64,000 nt of DNA from Mesorhizobium sp. B4-1-4 (GCF_006439395.2 NZ_CP083950.1:4701001-4765000); one strand, 5' to 3'; counted from the first letter of the stretch, positions 1 through 8,808 are shown. Numbers and translations: made by a program. Notes: generated by a model from the letters alone, not told the origin.

Positions 1-223
1 GCCCGCTTTCGTGGAAGGCCGCTCCTTCCGGCGTCAGCAGCAGCTTGCGCGTCGAGCGGCTGACCAGTCTGGCCCCTAGCCGGGCCTCCAGCCGCGCGAT
101 CAGCTTGCTGACCGCCGATGGCGTCATGCGCAATGCGCGGGCGGCCGCCGAGAAGCTGCCGGCCTCGACGACGCGCACAAACACTTCGATCTCGCCGGAG
201 CGGTTGATGTCGGGTCTCGCCAT
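1..223 (-). CDS. LysR-family transcriptional regulator, N-terminal part (runs off left edge)
   Basis: Only the first 74 codons lie in the window. The translation from the ATG whose complement is at 221-223 begins MARPDINRSGEIEVFVRVVE and continues with AGSFSAAARALRMTPSAVSK, the classic LysR winged-helix DNA-binding domain (recognition helix around residues 30-50), then LEARLGARLVSRSTRKLLLT, the wing. The effector-binding domain is outside the window. It is divergent from the MFS transporter gene that starts at 349, the usual LysR arrangement in which the regulator controls its neighbour and itself. The effector cannot be inferred. Confidence 0.9.
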   Translation of the reverse strand, partial: MARPDINRSGEIEVFVRVVEAGSFSAAARALRMTPSAVSKLIARLEARLGARLVSRSTRKLLLTPEGAAFHESG

Positions 224-243
224 CTGTGAATCTATTTCACAGA
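223..243. promoter_or_regulatory. Palindromic operator candidate in the LysR/MFS divergent intergenic
   Basis: TCTGTGAA (223-230) and TTCACAGA (236-243) form a perfect 8-bp inverted repeat with a 5-base spacer. Its inside also fits the LysR T-N11-A style of dyad. It touches the start codon of the regulator and lies about 105 bases upstream of the MFS start, so it could serve autorepression and activation of the transporter. Binding is inferred. Confidence 0.55.
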
Positions 244-348
244 AAATATGCCTTGGGCAAGTCTGGTTCACAGTGCGGGCCGATACGATCTTCCCGGTAG
301 GGGCGCGGATTGGACAGGGCGCTCGTCGTCTTGGAAGTGGAAACCACC

Positions 349-1530
349 ATGCCTCTTGCTCTTTACGCCCTCGCCGCCGGTGCCTTCGGCATCGGCGTCA
401 CGGAATTCGTCATCATGGGCCTGCTTATCGACGTCAGCAAAGACCTTGGCGTCTCGATCTCGGCCGCCGGCCAGCTCATTTCGGGCTACGCGCTGGGCGT
501 CGTCATCGGCGCGCCCTTGCTGACCATCGCCACCGGCAACTGGCCACGCAAGACGGTGCTCCTGGCGCTAATGGCCATCTTCACCCTTGGCAATCTCGCC
601 TGCGCGCTGGCGCCCGATTACTGGACGCTGATGGGCGCCCGTATCATCACCGCCTTTGCCCATGGCACCTTCTTCGGCGTCGGCTCGGTGGTCGCCACCA
701 GCCTCGTCGCGCCCAACAAGAAGGCCTCGGCGATCGCGCTGATGTTCACCGGCCTGACCATCGCCAATATTCTCGGCGTGCCCGTCGGCACCTGGCTCGG
801 CCAGGCCTTTGGCTGGCGTGCGACCTTCTGGGCGGTAACCGCGGTCGGCCTCGCCGCCTTCGCCGTCATCTTGGTTCTGGTGCCGCGCAGCCAGGCGGCA
901 CCTGAAAAGAGCGAGCTTCGTGCCGACCTCGCCGTGCTGCGCCGCGCGCCCGTGCTGCTCGGCCTCGCGACCACGGTGCTCGGCTATGCCGGTGTCTTCG
1001 CCGTCTTCACCTACGTCGCCCCTCTGCTCACCGAGATCAGCGGCTTCAAGGAAGCGGCGGTGTCGCCGATCCTGCTCGTCTTCGGCGGCGGCCTCATCGC
1101 CGGCAACCTCGCCGGGGGCAAGGTCGCCGACCGTTGGCTCGTGCCCGCGGTCCTGGGCAGCCTTGTGGTGCTGGCGCTGGTGCTGGCGACAATGAGCTTC
1201 GCCATTCACAGCCAGGTCATGGCCGTGATCTATGTCGGCCTGCTGGGTGCGGCCGCCTTCGCCACCGTGGCGCCGCTGCAAATGTGGGTGCTGGAGAAGG
1301 CGCAAGGCGCCGGCCAGAGCCTCGCCTCCTCCTTCAACATCGCAGCCTTCAATCTCGGCAATGCCTTGGGCGCCTGGCTGGGCGGCGCGGTCATCGCCCA
1401 CGGCCTTGGCCTCGGTGCCCTCACCTGGGTGGCCGCGCTGCTGCCGCTTGGCGCCCTCGCCGTGGCCGCATTGGCGCTGCGCCTCGACCGCGCGCCGGCG
1501 CTCGGCGAGCCGGCTTCCGCCCGGCCGTGA
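349..1530 (+). CDS. MFS efflux transporter (AraJ/Bcr-like)
   Basis: 393-residue inner-membrane protein with about twelve hydrophobic spans. It opens with MPLALYALAAGAFGIGVTEF, the start typical of the arabinose-efflux/AraJ branch of drug-proton antiporters, and ends after a run of small-residue helices. ATG 349 is chosen because the family begins exactly here; the in-frame TTG at 310 would add an uncharged-poor leader not seen in the family. It is divergent from a LysR gene with a palindrome between them, so it is probably inducible. Substrate unknown; sugar or drug export are both possible. Confidence 0.88.
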   Translation: MPLALYALAAGAFGIGVTEFVIMGLLIDVSKDLGVSISAAGQLISGYALGVVIGAPLLTIATGNWPRKTVLLALMAIFTLGNLACALAPDYWTLMGARIITAFAHGTFFGVGSVVATSLVAPNKKASAIALMFTGLTIANILGVPVGTWLGQAFGWRATFWAVTAVGLAAFAVILVLVPRSQAAPEKSELRADLAVLRRAPVLLGLATTVLGYAGVFAVFTYVAPLLTEISGFKEAAVSPILLVFGGGLIAGNLAGGKVADRWLVPAVLGSLVVLALVLATMSFAIHSQVMAVIYVGLLGAAAFATVAPLQMWVLEKAQGAGQSLASSFNIAAFNLGNALGAWLGGAVIAHGLGLGALTWVAALLPLGALAVAALALRLDRAPALGEPASARP

Positions 1531-1587
1531 GCCGGCAACCCTAATTTCGCTTTCGACGTCTCTCCCTACAGCATAAGGAGCAAGAAA

Positions 1588-2706
1588 ATGGACTATCGAC
1601 GTCTCGGCGCATCGGGCCTGAAGGTGCCGGCGCTTTCGTTCGGCGCGGGAACTTTTGGCGGCTCCGGGCCACTGTTCGGCGCCTGGGGCAACAGCGATGC
1701 CAGGGAAGCGCGGCGGCTTATCGACATCTGCTTGGACGCCGGTGTCAACCTGTTCGACAGCGCCGACGTCTATTCGAACGGCGCGTCGGAGCAAGTGCTC
1801 GGCGAAGCCATCAAGGGCCGCCGCGATGCGGTGCTGATCTCAACCAAGACCTCGCTGCCGACGGGCGACGGCCCGGCCGATTATGGCTCCTCGCGCTCGC
1901 GGCTGGTCAGATCGGTCGACGCCGCGCTGAAGCGCCTCGGCACCGACTACATCGACCTGTTGCAACTGCACGCTTTCGATGCAGGCACGCCGATCGAGGA
2001 GGTGCTGTCGACGCTCGACGACCTCGTGCGCGCCGGCAAACTGCGCTATGTCGGCGTCTCCAATTTCTCCGGCTGGCAAGTGATGAAGTCGCTTGGGCTC
2101 GCCGACAGGCACGGCTACCCGCGCTACGTCGCGCATCAGGTCTATTATTCGCTGCTTGGCCGCGACTATGAATGGGAGCTGATGCCGCTTGGACTCGACC
2201 AGGACGTCGGTGCGCTGGTGTGGAGCCCGCTCGGCTGGGGCCGCCTGACCGGCAAGGTCCGCCGTGGCCAACCTCTGCCGGAAAAGAGCCGGCTGCATGA
2301 TACGGCGAGCTTCGGCCCGCCTGTCGAGGATGAACATCTGTATAAAGTGGTCGACGCGCTCGATGCCGTTGCCGCGGAGACCGGCAAGACCGTGCCGCAG
2401 ATCGCCATCAATTGGCTGCTGCAGCGCCCGACCGTGTCATCCGTCATCATCGGCGCCCGCAACGAGGAGCAATTGCGCCAGAACCTCGGTGCCATCGGCT
2501 GGACGCTGACGCCGGAGCAGATGAAGAAGCTTGATGCGGCCAGCGAGGTCACCACACCCTATCCGTATTCCCTTACCGGCGTCAGGAAGGATTTGCCCGG
2601 CTCAATCCGCCGACGGTGTGAAGCCGGCGCCGGAACTGCCAATCTCCACCCTTGCGGGGGAGATGGCCGGCAGGCCAGAGGGGGGTGTGAAGAAACGCGA
2701 CGATGA
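1588..2706 (+). CDS. Aldo/keto reductase with frameshifted C-terminus
   Basis: NAD(P)H-dependent oxidoreductase of the aldo/keto reductase superfamily, (beta/alpha)8 barrel, Kv-beta/YghZ-like branch. The catalytic tetrad is visible: Asp57 (LFDSAD), Tyr62, Lys87 (ISTKTS) and His128 (LLQLHA). An SD (AAGGAG) precedes the ATG. The family normally ends soon after the AASEVTTPYPY stretch. Here the frame continues for about 45 residues of low-quality sequence into a repeat element. Reading one base back from about 2566-2570 gives FPYRRQEGFARLNPPTV and a stop at 2619-2621, the expected family ending. So a single base appears lost (probably a T in TATTCCC). The catalytic barrel is intact and the enzyme may still work. 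Confidence 0.88.
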   Translation: MDYRRLGASGLKVPALSFGAGTFGGSGPLFGAWGNSDAREARRLIDICLDAGVNLFDSADVYSNGASEQVLGEAIKGRRDAVLISTKTSLPTGDGPADYGSSRSRLVRSVDAALKRLGTDYIDLLQLHAFDAGTPIEEVLSTLDDLVRAGKLRYVGVSNFSGWQVMKSLGLADRHGYPRYVAHQVYYSLLGRDYEWELMPLGLDQDVGALVWSPLGWGRLTGKVRRGQPLPEKSRLHDTASFGPPVEDEHLYKVVDALDAVAAETGKTVPQIAINWLLQRPTVSSVIIGARNEEQLRQNLGAIGWTLTPEQMKKLDAASEVTTPYPYSLTGVRKDLPGSIRRRCEAGAGTANLHPCGGDGRQARGGCEETRR

Positions 2707-2800
2707 CCAGAACCGCCAACTGCGGGCGGCTTCATGGCATGTTGGCGGGACAGCACCCCCCTTTGCCCTGCCGGGCATCTCCCCCGCAAGGGGGGAGATC
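2641..2800. repeat. RIME-like palindromic intergenic repeat (family C arms)
   Basis: Left arm (2641-2685) has AATCTCC, GCGGGGGAGATGGCCGGCAG and AGAGGGGGG. The right arm (about 2756-2799) is its inverted relative (CCCCCC, CTGCCGGGCATCTCCCCCGC, GGGGGGAGAT). Each arm is itself a small hairpin. It fills the gap between the aldo/keto reductase and usg and probably acts as a bidirectional mRNA end. Confidence 0.85.
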
Positions 2801-2814
2801 AGCTGTGCCGCCGC

Positions 2815-3087
2815 TCAATGCAGCACGAACTCACCATCCAGCTTGCGCCATTCGTTCGGCGCGATCAGCTTCTGGTGCGTGTAGACCACCGAATGCAGCG
2901 GCCCGTCGAGCCTCGCTCTCCAGAACTCGATGAACTTGATCAGTACCGGAAATTGCGGAGCGATATCGTAGTCCTGCCAGATGAAGCTCTGCAACAGGTG
3001 CGGGTGGTCGGGGAAGTGATAGAGAATCTTGGCCGTGGTCAGGCCGTAGCCCTTGAGCATTAGGTCCATTTCGCCATGGTCGCGCAT
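2815..3087 (-). CDS. usg: Usg family protein
   Basis: 90-residue protein with the Usg signature: LKGYGLTTAKILYHFPDHP near the N-terminus, then FIWQDYDIAPQFPVLIKFIE and LDGPLHSVVYTHQKLI, ending in GEFVLH. The ATG at 3087 is preceded by GAGGA at good spacing, which decides the start; a longer upstream frame lacks family similarity. Usg proteins are small, conserved in rhizobia and named for a position upstream of other genes rather than for a function, which remains unknown. It is divergent from acs. Confidence 0.85.
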   Translation of the reverse strand: MRDHGEMDLMLKGYGLTTAKILYHFPDHPHLLQSFIWQDYDIAPQFPVLIKFIEFWRARLDGPLHSVVYTHQKLIAPNEWRKLDGEFVLH

Positions 3088-3391
3088 TGCAGTCCTCAGG
3101 TTGATTCTCCTTCCTCCCAACGCTGGATTGTGCGCGTGGTTGCTTAACTGTCTATTGATTTTCGTAGACCATGACGGCCTTTTCCTCCACGAAAGCATGT
3201 GCTTAGCAGCGATGCTCCGGGAGTGCTGACAGCGTTTTGCGCAGCCGCTGCGGCATCGCGCCACGCGAATCCAACGTCTAATGTTGCCGTCTTCGCGGAA
3301 CTGTTAATAATGCGCGCGAATTCGCGGCCGCTTCGCCGCGATCCCGCTGGCCGCCAAGCCAGCGGTTTGGTTTCGGGAGGAAAGCGAAGAC
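3088..3391. other. Divergent usg/acs intergenic region
   Basis: 304 bases with no convincing gene. It must hold the promoters of usg (leftward) and acs (rightward). Small hairpins are seen (CGCGGCCGCTTCGCCGCG around 3323-3340, and CTGGCCGCCAAGCCAG just before the acs SD), which could structure the acs leader. I see no clear sigma-70 or regulator site. Confidence 0.5.
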
Positions 3392-5347
3392 ATGTCCGAG
3401 GCAAAGATCCATCGCGTCCAGCCGGCGTGGAAGAAGAACGCGCTGATCGACAACGACACCTATCTCAAATGGTATGGCGACAGCGTCAAGAATCCGGATA
3501 AGTTCTGGGGCAAGCACGGCAAGCGCATCGACTGGTTCAAGCCCTTCACCAAGGTCAAGAACACCTCCTTCGACGGCAAGGTCTCGATCAAGTGGTTCGA
3601 GGACGGGCTGACCAACGTCTCCTACAACTGCATCGACCGCCACCTGAAGAAGCGCGGCAACCAGACCGCCATCATCTGGGAAGGCGACAACCCCTACGAC
3701 GACAAGAAGATCACCTACAACGAGCTTTACGAGCATGTCTGCCGGCTCGCCAACGTGATGAAGAAGCACGGCGTCAGGAAGGGCGACCGCGTCACCATCT
3801 ACATGCCGATGATCCCGGAAGCCGCCTATGCGATGCTGGCCTGCACCCGGCTGGGCGCCATCCATTCGATCGTCTTCGGCGGCTTTTCGCCGGACGCGCT
3901 GGCCGGCCGCATCGTCGACTGCGAATCGACCTTCGTGATCACCGCCGACGAGGGCCTGCGCGGCGGCAAGCCGATCCCGTTGAAGGAGAACACCGACAAG
4001 GCAATCGACATCGCTGCCAAGCACGATGTGACAGTGAAAAGCGTAATCGTCGTGCGCCGCACCGGCGGCAAGATCGGCTGGGCGCCGGGCCGCGACCGCT
4101 GGTATCACGACGAGATCGCGACGGTTAAGCCCGACTGCAAGCCGGAAAAGATGAAGGCGGAGGATCCGCTGTTCATCCTCTACACCTCCGGCTCGACCGG
4201 CAAGCCGAAGGGCGTGCTGCACACCACCGCCGGCTATCTCGTCTATGCCTCGATGACGCACCAATATGTCTTCGATTACCATGACGGCGACATCTACTGG
4301 TGCACCGCCGATGTCGGCTGGGTCACCGGCCACAGCTACATCGTCTATGGACCGCTCGCCAATGGCGCCACCACGTTGATGTTCGAGGGCGTGCCCAACT
4401 ATCCCTCGCAGTCCCGCTTCTGGGAGGTCATCGACAAGCACAAGGTCAACATCTTCTACACCGCGCCGACGGCGCTACGTGCGTTGATGGGCGCCGGCGA
4501 CGATCCGGTGAAGAAGACCTCACGCAAGTCGCTGCGCGTGCTTGGCTCGGTCGGCGAGCCGATCAATCCGGAAGCCTGGGAGTGGTATTTCAACATCGTC
4601 GGCAACGGCAAGGTGCCGATCGTCGATACATGGTGGCAGACCGAGACCGGCGGCATCCTGATCACGCCGCTGCCCGGCGCCACCGACCTCAAGGCAGGCT
4701 CGGCGACCCGGCCCTTCTTCGGCGTCAAGCCGCAGCTGGTCGACGGCGAAGGCAAGGTGCTGGAAGGAGCCGCCGACGGCAACCTCTGCATCACCGATTC
4801 CTGGCCCGGCCAGATGCGCACCGTCTATGGCGACCACGACCGCTTCGTGCAGACCTATTTTTCCACCTACAAGGGAAAATACTTCACCGGTGACGGCTGT
4901 CGCCGCGACGCCGACGGCTATTACTGGATCACCGGCCGCGTCGACGACGTCATCAACGTCTCCGGTCACCGCATGGGCACGGCCGAGGTCGAATCGGCGC
5001 TGGTCAGCCATGAGAAGGTCTCGGAGGCCGCCGTCGTCGGCTACCCGCACGACATCAAGGGCCAGGGCATCTACAGCTACGTCACCTTGATGAAGGGCAT
5101 TGAGCCTACCGAAGAGTTGCGCAAGGATCTCATCGCCCATGTCCGCAAGGAGATCGGCGCCATCGCCTCGCCCGACAAGATCCAGTTCGCGCCGGGCTTG
5201 CCCAAGACACGCTCGGGTAAGATCATGCGCCGCATCCTGCGCAAGATCGCCGAGGACGATTTTGCCGCCCTTGGCGACACCTCGACGCTCGCCGATCCGG
5301 CCGTCGTCGACGATCTCGTCGCCAACCGGCAGAACAGGAAAGGCTGA
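3392..5347 (+). CDS. acs: Acetyl-CoA synthetase
   Basis: 651 residues, the full length of bacterial Acs. It converts acetate, ATP and CoA to acetyl-CoA, AMP and PPi in the cytoplasm. The AMP-binding P-loop is YTSGSTGKPKGV near residue 265; the WWQTETGG motif of the adenylate-forming family is near residue 415; the C-terminal TRSGKIMRR carries Lys610, the residue acetylated in this family to switch activity off. Strong SD GGGAGGAAAG precedes ATG 3392. The MOSC gene follows after 8 bases and may be cotranscribed. Confidence 0.97.
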   Translation: MSEAKIHRVQPAWKKNALIDNDTYLKWYGDSVKNPDKFWGKHGKRIDWFKPFTKVKNTSFDGKVSIKWFEDGLTNVSYNCIDRHLKKRGNQTAIIWEGDNPYDDKKITYNELYEHVCRLANVMKKHGVRKGDRVTIYMPMIPEAAYAMLACTRLGAIHSIVFGGFSPDALAGRIVDCESTFVITADEGLRGGKPIPLKENTDKAIDIAAKHDVTVKSVIVVRRTGGKIGWAPGRDRWYHDEIATVKPDCKPEKMKAEDPLFILYTSGSTGKPKGVLHTTAGYLVYASMTHQYVFDYHDGDIYWCTADVGWVTGHSYIVYGPLANGATTLMFEGVPNYPSQSRFWEVIDKHKVNIFYTAPTALRALMGAGDDPVKKTSRKSLRVLGSVGEPINPEAWEWYFNIVGNGKVPIVDTWWQTETGGILITPLPGATDLKAGSATRPFFGVKPQLVDGEGKVLEGAADGNLCITDSWPGQMRTVYGDHDRFVQTYFSTYKGKYFTGDGCRRDADGYYWITGRVDDVINVSGHRMGTAEVESALVSHEKVSEAAVVGYPHDIKGQGIYSYVTLMKGIEPTEELRKDLIAHVRKEIGAIASPDKIQFAPGLPKTRSGKIMRRILRKIAEDDFAALGDTSTLADPAVVDDLVANRQNRKG

Positions 5348-5355
5348 GACGAGCC

Positions 5356-6096
5356 ATGGCCGCGATCGGCAGGGTTGCCGAACTCTGGCGCTATCCGGCG
5401 AGCTCGCTCGCCGGCGAACGCCTGCAAGCGATCGCGGTCGGCACCGACAGCATCGACGGCGACCGCATGTTCGGTCTGGTCGATGCCGCCGACAATGAGA
5501 TCGCCCGGCCCGACCGCGAGGCGAAATGGCACAAGGTGCCGCGCATCCGCGCCCGGCTGACCGGTGACCGCAAGCTCGAGATCGCCATTCCCGGCGGCGA
5601 CTGGCTGGCGGCACCGGGCACGGAAAGCGATGCTGCCGTTTCGGCCTATCTCGGCTTCGCGGCCTCGATCCGGCCGTTCGGCCCGCAGAACGCGCCGCCC
5701 GCCTACGCCGGTCCGCTCACGCAAGCGCGCTACAACAAGGCGCCCATCCATCTTTTGACCACGGCTTCGCTGGCGCGCCTGAAGGCGCTGCATCCGGAGG
5801 GAACGCCAGATGCGCGCCGCTTCCGCCCCAACGTCGTCGTCGACATGGCGGCGGTCGAAGGCTCATTTCCGGAGACGGAGTGGATCGGCCGCAAGCTTGC
5901 GATCGGCGATCTGCTCTTGACCATCTCCGAGCCCTGCCGCCGTTGCGGCTTCACCATCATTGCCCAGGATGGCTTCGACAACGATCCCGGCATCCTGCGC
6001 AACCTGGTCCGCCACAACGCCCACAATCTGGGCGTCTACTGCACGGTCGACCAGCCGGCCAGCGTCGAGATCGGCGCGACGATGCGGTTCGTCTAG
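5356..6096 (+). CDS. MOSC-domain protein (MOSC N-terminal beta barrel plus MOSC)
   Basis: 246-residue protein with the two-part layout of YcbX/MARC-type MOSC proteins. An N-terminal beta-barrel half (residues 1-100, LWRYPASSLAGERL) is followed by the MOSC domain (about 110-245) with the RFRPNVVVD strand and the EPCRRCGFT segment, which holds the conserved cysteine region that can bind sulfur or molybdenum cofactor. Such proteins handle Moco-dependent reductions or sulfur transfer; the substrate here is unknown. It starts 8 bases after acs, so cotranscription is likely. Confidence 0.88.
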   Translation: MAAIGRVAELWRYPASSLAGERLQAIAVGTDSIDGDRMFGLVDAADNEIARPDREAKWHKVPRIRARLTGDRKLEIAIPGGDWLAAPGTESDAAVSAYLGFAASIRPFGPQNAPPAYAGPLTQARYNKAPIHLLTTASLARLKALHPEGTPDARRFRPNVVVDMAAVEGSFPETEWIGRKLAIGDLLLTISEPCRRCGFTIIAQDGFDNDPGILRNLVRHNAHNLGVYCTVDQPASVEIGATMRFV

Positions 6097-6246
6097 CTGG
6101 CGGCATGGTCTCCGCAGGCGTTGCGCCGTCGAAAATCTCGTCGCGCAGCCTGTAATACGCGTGACAGAAAACGGCGCCATACAGGGCCCGGCGCGACCCC
6201 ACCTTGTCGCTTTCGCCAATTTCAAATCCCACCGATCGGAGTACCG

Positions 6247-7065
6247 ATGACTTCCCTGCCCATCCTTGGCGCCGCCATGACCCTGGACGACCTCGAAATC
6301 CATCGCGCCTGGCTTCTCGAAAAGCAGCGCGACCTGGAATTGCAGAGCTTCACCAACGCCGATGTTCTCAACGGCGACTGGGCACCGCTCGCCGCCCGCG
6401 CCAAAAAGCTCCTCGACGGCTACCAGGGACGGCTCGGGATTCACGGGCCTTTCTGGGGCTTCGTCATCGCCTCGCAGGATCCCGATATTCGCGCCGTGGT
6501 CAGCAAACGTCTGATGCAAGGTCTTGATGTCTGCGCCCAAATCGGCGCGACGCAGATGGTCGTCCACAGCCCCTACACGACATGGTCCTACAACAATCTC
6601 GACAACAATCCCGGCGAGCGCGAAAAGATCGTCGAGTACTGCCACCTGACGCTGAGCGAAGCCGTCAGGCGGGCCGAGGACATCGGCTGCACCATGGTTC
6701 TCGAAAACATCGAGGACAGGGACCCGCATATCCGCGTGGCGTTGGCCGAAAGCTTCAAGTCCCCTGCCGTCGCCGTGTCGATCGACACCGGCCACGCCTA
6801 TTATGCCCATGGTTCGACAGGTGCTCCGCCGGTCGACTACTATGTGCACGCCGCCGGCAACCGCCTGCAGCATGTCCATCTGCAGGACGCCGACGGCTAC
6901 GCCGATCGTCACTGGAGCCTCGGTGAGGGCACGATCCAGTGGCGTTCGGTCTTCGCCGCGCTGGCCAAACTCGAAGGCAATCCGCGTCTCATCATCGAGA
7001 TCAAGGACAAGTCCAAGATCCCGGCGTCGGCGGCCTATCTCGCCTTGCTCGGTATCGCCGAGTGA
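6247..7065 (+). CDS. Sugar phosphate isomerase/epimerase-like TIM-barrel protein
   Basis: 272-residue AP-endonuclease-2 fold (xylose-isomerase-like) barrel. Likely metal-binding residues are seen in MVLENIEDRDPH (Glu), SIDTGHAYY (Asp/His), HVHLQDADGYADRHWSLGEG (His, Asp, Glu) and the C-terminal IIEIKD. The start at 6247 is supported by CGGAG six bases upstream; a longer frame upstream is arginine-rich and not family-like. The family isomerises or epimerises sugars or inositol derivatives; the substrate is unknown. It stands alone between the MOSC gene and the convergent methyltransferase. Confidence 0.82.
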   Translation: MTSLPILGAAMTLDDLEIHRAWLLEKQRDLELQSFTNADVLNGDWAPLAARAKKLLDGYQGRLGIHGPFWGFVIASQDPDIRAVVSKRLMQGLDVCAQIGATQMVVHSPYTTWSYNNLDNNPGEREKIVEYCHLTLSEAVRRAEDIGCTMVLENIEDRDPHIRVALAESFKSPAVAVSIDTGHAYYAHGSTGAPPVDYYVHAAGNRLQHVHLQDADGYADRHWSLGEGTIQWRSVFAALAKLEGNPRLIIEIKDKSKIPASAAYLALLGIAE

Positions 7066-7151
7066 GACGGCGGCGAGCGCCCAGGCGGCGCCCGCACTCT
7101 GTCGAGATCTCGACGTCGCCTGAGCCGCATCGGGATCGAGCGTGTCGGAGG

Positions 7152-8420
7152 TTATCGGTACAGATCCGCCCGCGTCGGCGGCAGGCCGCTCGGTCCGCGT
7201 ACACGCTTGGTGGCGACGGTCTGGAAAATCTGCGCCGAGGCACGCTCGAAGGTGATGGAGCATCCGGTGAGATAGAGCAGCCAAAGCCTTGCCCTGGCCT
7301 CGCCCACCTCGGCAATGGCCTCGTCGAACCGCGCATGCAGGCGCTCTGCCCACAGCCTGCAGGTGCGGGCATAGTGCTCACGCAGATTTTCGACGTCGTA
7401 GACGAGGAAGCTATGCGCTTCGAGATTGCCGAGCGTCATGCCAATCGTGTCGAGCTCGCCGCCCGGGAAGATGTACTTGATCAGCGCCTTGTATTCCGGC
7501 CCTTTGCGCAAAGTCTTCTTCAGGTTGCCCTTGCTGCGCCGCGTGATGGCGTGGTGCAGGTAGATGCCGCCCGGCTTCAACAAGCGGTGGACGGTCGAGA
7601 AATAGGCCGCGTGATTAGCGAGGCCCAGATGCTCGAACATGCCGATCGACGATATCTTGTCGAAGGTGCCGGAAAGCTCGGCATAGGATTTGATCTCGAT
7701 GGTGATGCGGTCCTCAAGCCCCTCGGCGCGGATGCGCTCGCGCGCCAGCTTCGTCTGCTCTTCGGACAGCGACACGCCATGGCCGACGACGCCGTAATGC
7801 TTCGCCGCGTGGATCAGCATCGCCCCCCAGCCGCAGCCGATGTCGAGCAGGCTTTCGCCCGGCTTCAGCCGGAGCTTGCGGCAGATGTGATCGAGCTTGT
7901 CGATCTGCGCCTGGTCTATGCTGTTGGCAAAATCCGTGAAGTAGCCGCAGCTGTAGACCATGCGCTCGTCGAGGAAGAGCCGGTAGAAAGCATTCGATAT
8001 GTCGTAATGATGCTGTATCGCCTCCTTGTTCGACCCACTGACATAAGGGTTGCGACCGGACAAATCGGTCCGCGCCGTCATCTGCTTTCGCGAAAACAGC
8101 ACGGCCGGCAGGTCCCGCAGAATCGCCAGCTTCGGCAGTGATCTGAGCCTTGTCTTCAACTTGCCTTGCGAAGGCAGGGCGTAGAAGTCGAACAGCGAGC
8201 CATCCTCGACGTCGACCGCCTTGGATATCCACATCTCCACCAGCGTCGAAAAGCTGGGGCGCCGGACCATCTGCCAGACAATATCCTGGTCGTTGATGGC
8301 AAGCACGGGCCCCGTCGCCGGGCCGATCCGCTCACCGGTCCACAGCCTGACCGCGAAACCAGGCTTCAGCGTCTCGACGACACGTCGCACGATCCGTGCG
8401 GCTCTGTCGGCAGCGTCCAT
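7152..8420 (-). CDS. Cyclopropane-fatty-acyl-phospholipid synthase family methyltransferase
   Basis: 422-residue SAM-dependent methyltransferase of the CFA synthase family, which transfers a methylene group to unsaturated acyl chains of membrane phospholipids. Seen: YDISNAFYRLFLDERMVYSC followed by GYF (family signature), SAM motif I LLDIGCGWGAM, the MFEHLG strand, and the IFPGGELDTIG segment typical of CFA synthases. ATG 8420 is decided by GGAGGTGGAG immediately upstream; the longer frame to 8573 is not family-like. Rhizobia carry several paralogues, so it cannot be called cfa with certainty. Confidence 0.9.
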   Translation of the reverse strand: MDAADRAARIVRRVVETLKPGFAVRLWTGERIGPATGPVLAINDQDIVWQMVRRPSFSTLVEMWISKAVDVEDGSLFDFYALPSQGKLKTRLRSLPKLAILRDLPAVLFSRKQMTARTDLSGRNPYVSGSNKEAIQHHYDISNAFYRLFLDERMVYSCGYFTDFANSIDQAQIDKLDHICRKLRLKPGESLLDIGCGWGAMLIHAAKHYGVVGHGVSLSEEQTKLARERIRAEGLEDRITIEIKSYAELSGTFDKISSIGMFEHLGLANHAAYFSTVHRLLKPGGIYLHHAITRRSKGNLKKTLRKGPEYKALIKYIFPGGELDTIGMTLGNLEAHSFLVYDVENLREHYARTCRLWAERLHARFDEAIAEVGEARARLWLLYLTGCSITFERASAQIFQTVATKRVRGPSGLPPTRADLYR

Positions 8421-8616
8421 CTCCACCTCCCATGCATCGAATATCGCCCTGATCCCGAATTGCACTGTCGTCCAATCGGTCCGCGGACCGCAATCCCTAT
8501 CGGTTGCGCAAAAACATCGCGCCAGACGATTTCCCGGGCGGGGCTCGGCCATTCCGTTGCGGCACCTTGCCATTTGCTGCGACGCACCCCATCATTAGGG
8601 CGTGTTCAACAAATCG

Positions 8617-8630
8617 AAAGGAGGTGATCC
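8617..8630 (+). promoter_or_regulatory. Full-length Shine-Dalgarno complementary to the 16S rRNA 3' end
   Basis: AAAGGAGGTGATCC (with a G before it) is the exact complement of the 3' tail of bacterial 16S rRNA over about 15 bases, far longer than the usual 4-6. The core GGAGG is 7 bases before ATG 8632. This is the longest such match I saw in the window. Confidence 0.8.
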
Positions 8631-8631
8631 G

Positions 8632-8703
8632 ATGTCGAGTGATTTCGTTTTCCAGAACGTGGCCTCAGCGGATTGCACTTTCGGGAAGCAGTCTTCCCGT
8701 TAA
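8632..8703 (+). CDS. Small ORF (23 codons) in a possible regulatory RNA
   Basis: ATG 8632 to TAA 8703 encodes a 23-residue peptide with the ends MSSDFVFQN and FGKQSSR and one cysteine. I do not recognise a family. Its claim rests on the extreme Shine-Dalgarno directly upstream, in-frame start at ideal spacing, and a strong intrinsic terminator about 70 bases downstream, which together define a transcript of roughly 200 bases. It may be a translated small protein, a leader peptide, or a regulatory RNA whose SD sequesters ribosomes. The 8704-8772 stretch (GC-rich, hairpin-prone) could be the functional RNA part. Confidence 0.5.
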   Translation: MSSDFVFQNVASADCTFGKQSSR

Positions 8704-8772
8704 GGCGCGAGATGCGCGGCGGGTGACCCGAAGGGGTTGCCGCCACAGGCCGCGCCACGGACGGAAACACGG

Positions 8773-8808
8773 AAGGCCGCCGGCTTCGCACGAAGCGGCG
8801 GCCTTTTC
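8773..8808 (+). terminator. Intrinsic terminator after the small ORF
   Basis: Stem AAGGCCGCC (8773-8781) with GGCGGCCTT (8797-8805), inner stem GCTTC/GAAGC, then a TTTTC tract. Strong rho-independent form. The following 8809-9002 stretch holds nothing I can name. Confidence 0.8.

Noticed and set aside
568..1794. 408-codon antisense frame across the MFS and aldo/keto reductase genes
   Set aside because: Spans two well-supported genes on the other strand, has no SD and a composition of a shadow frame.
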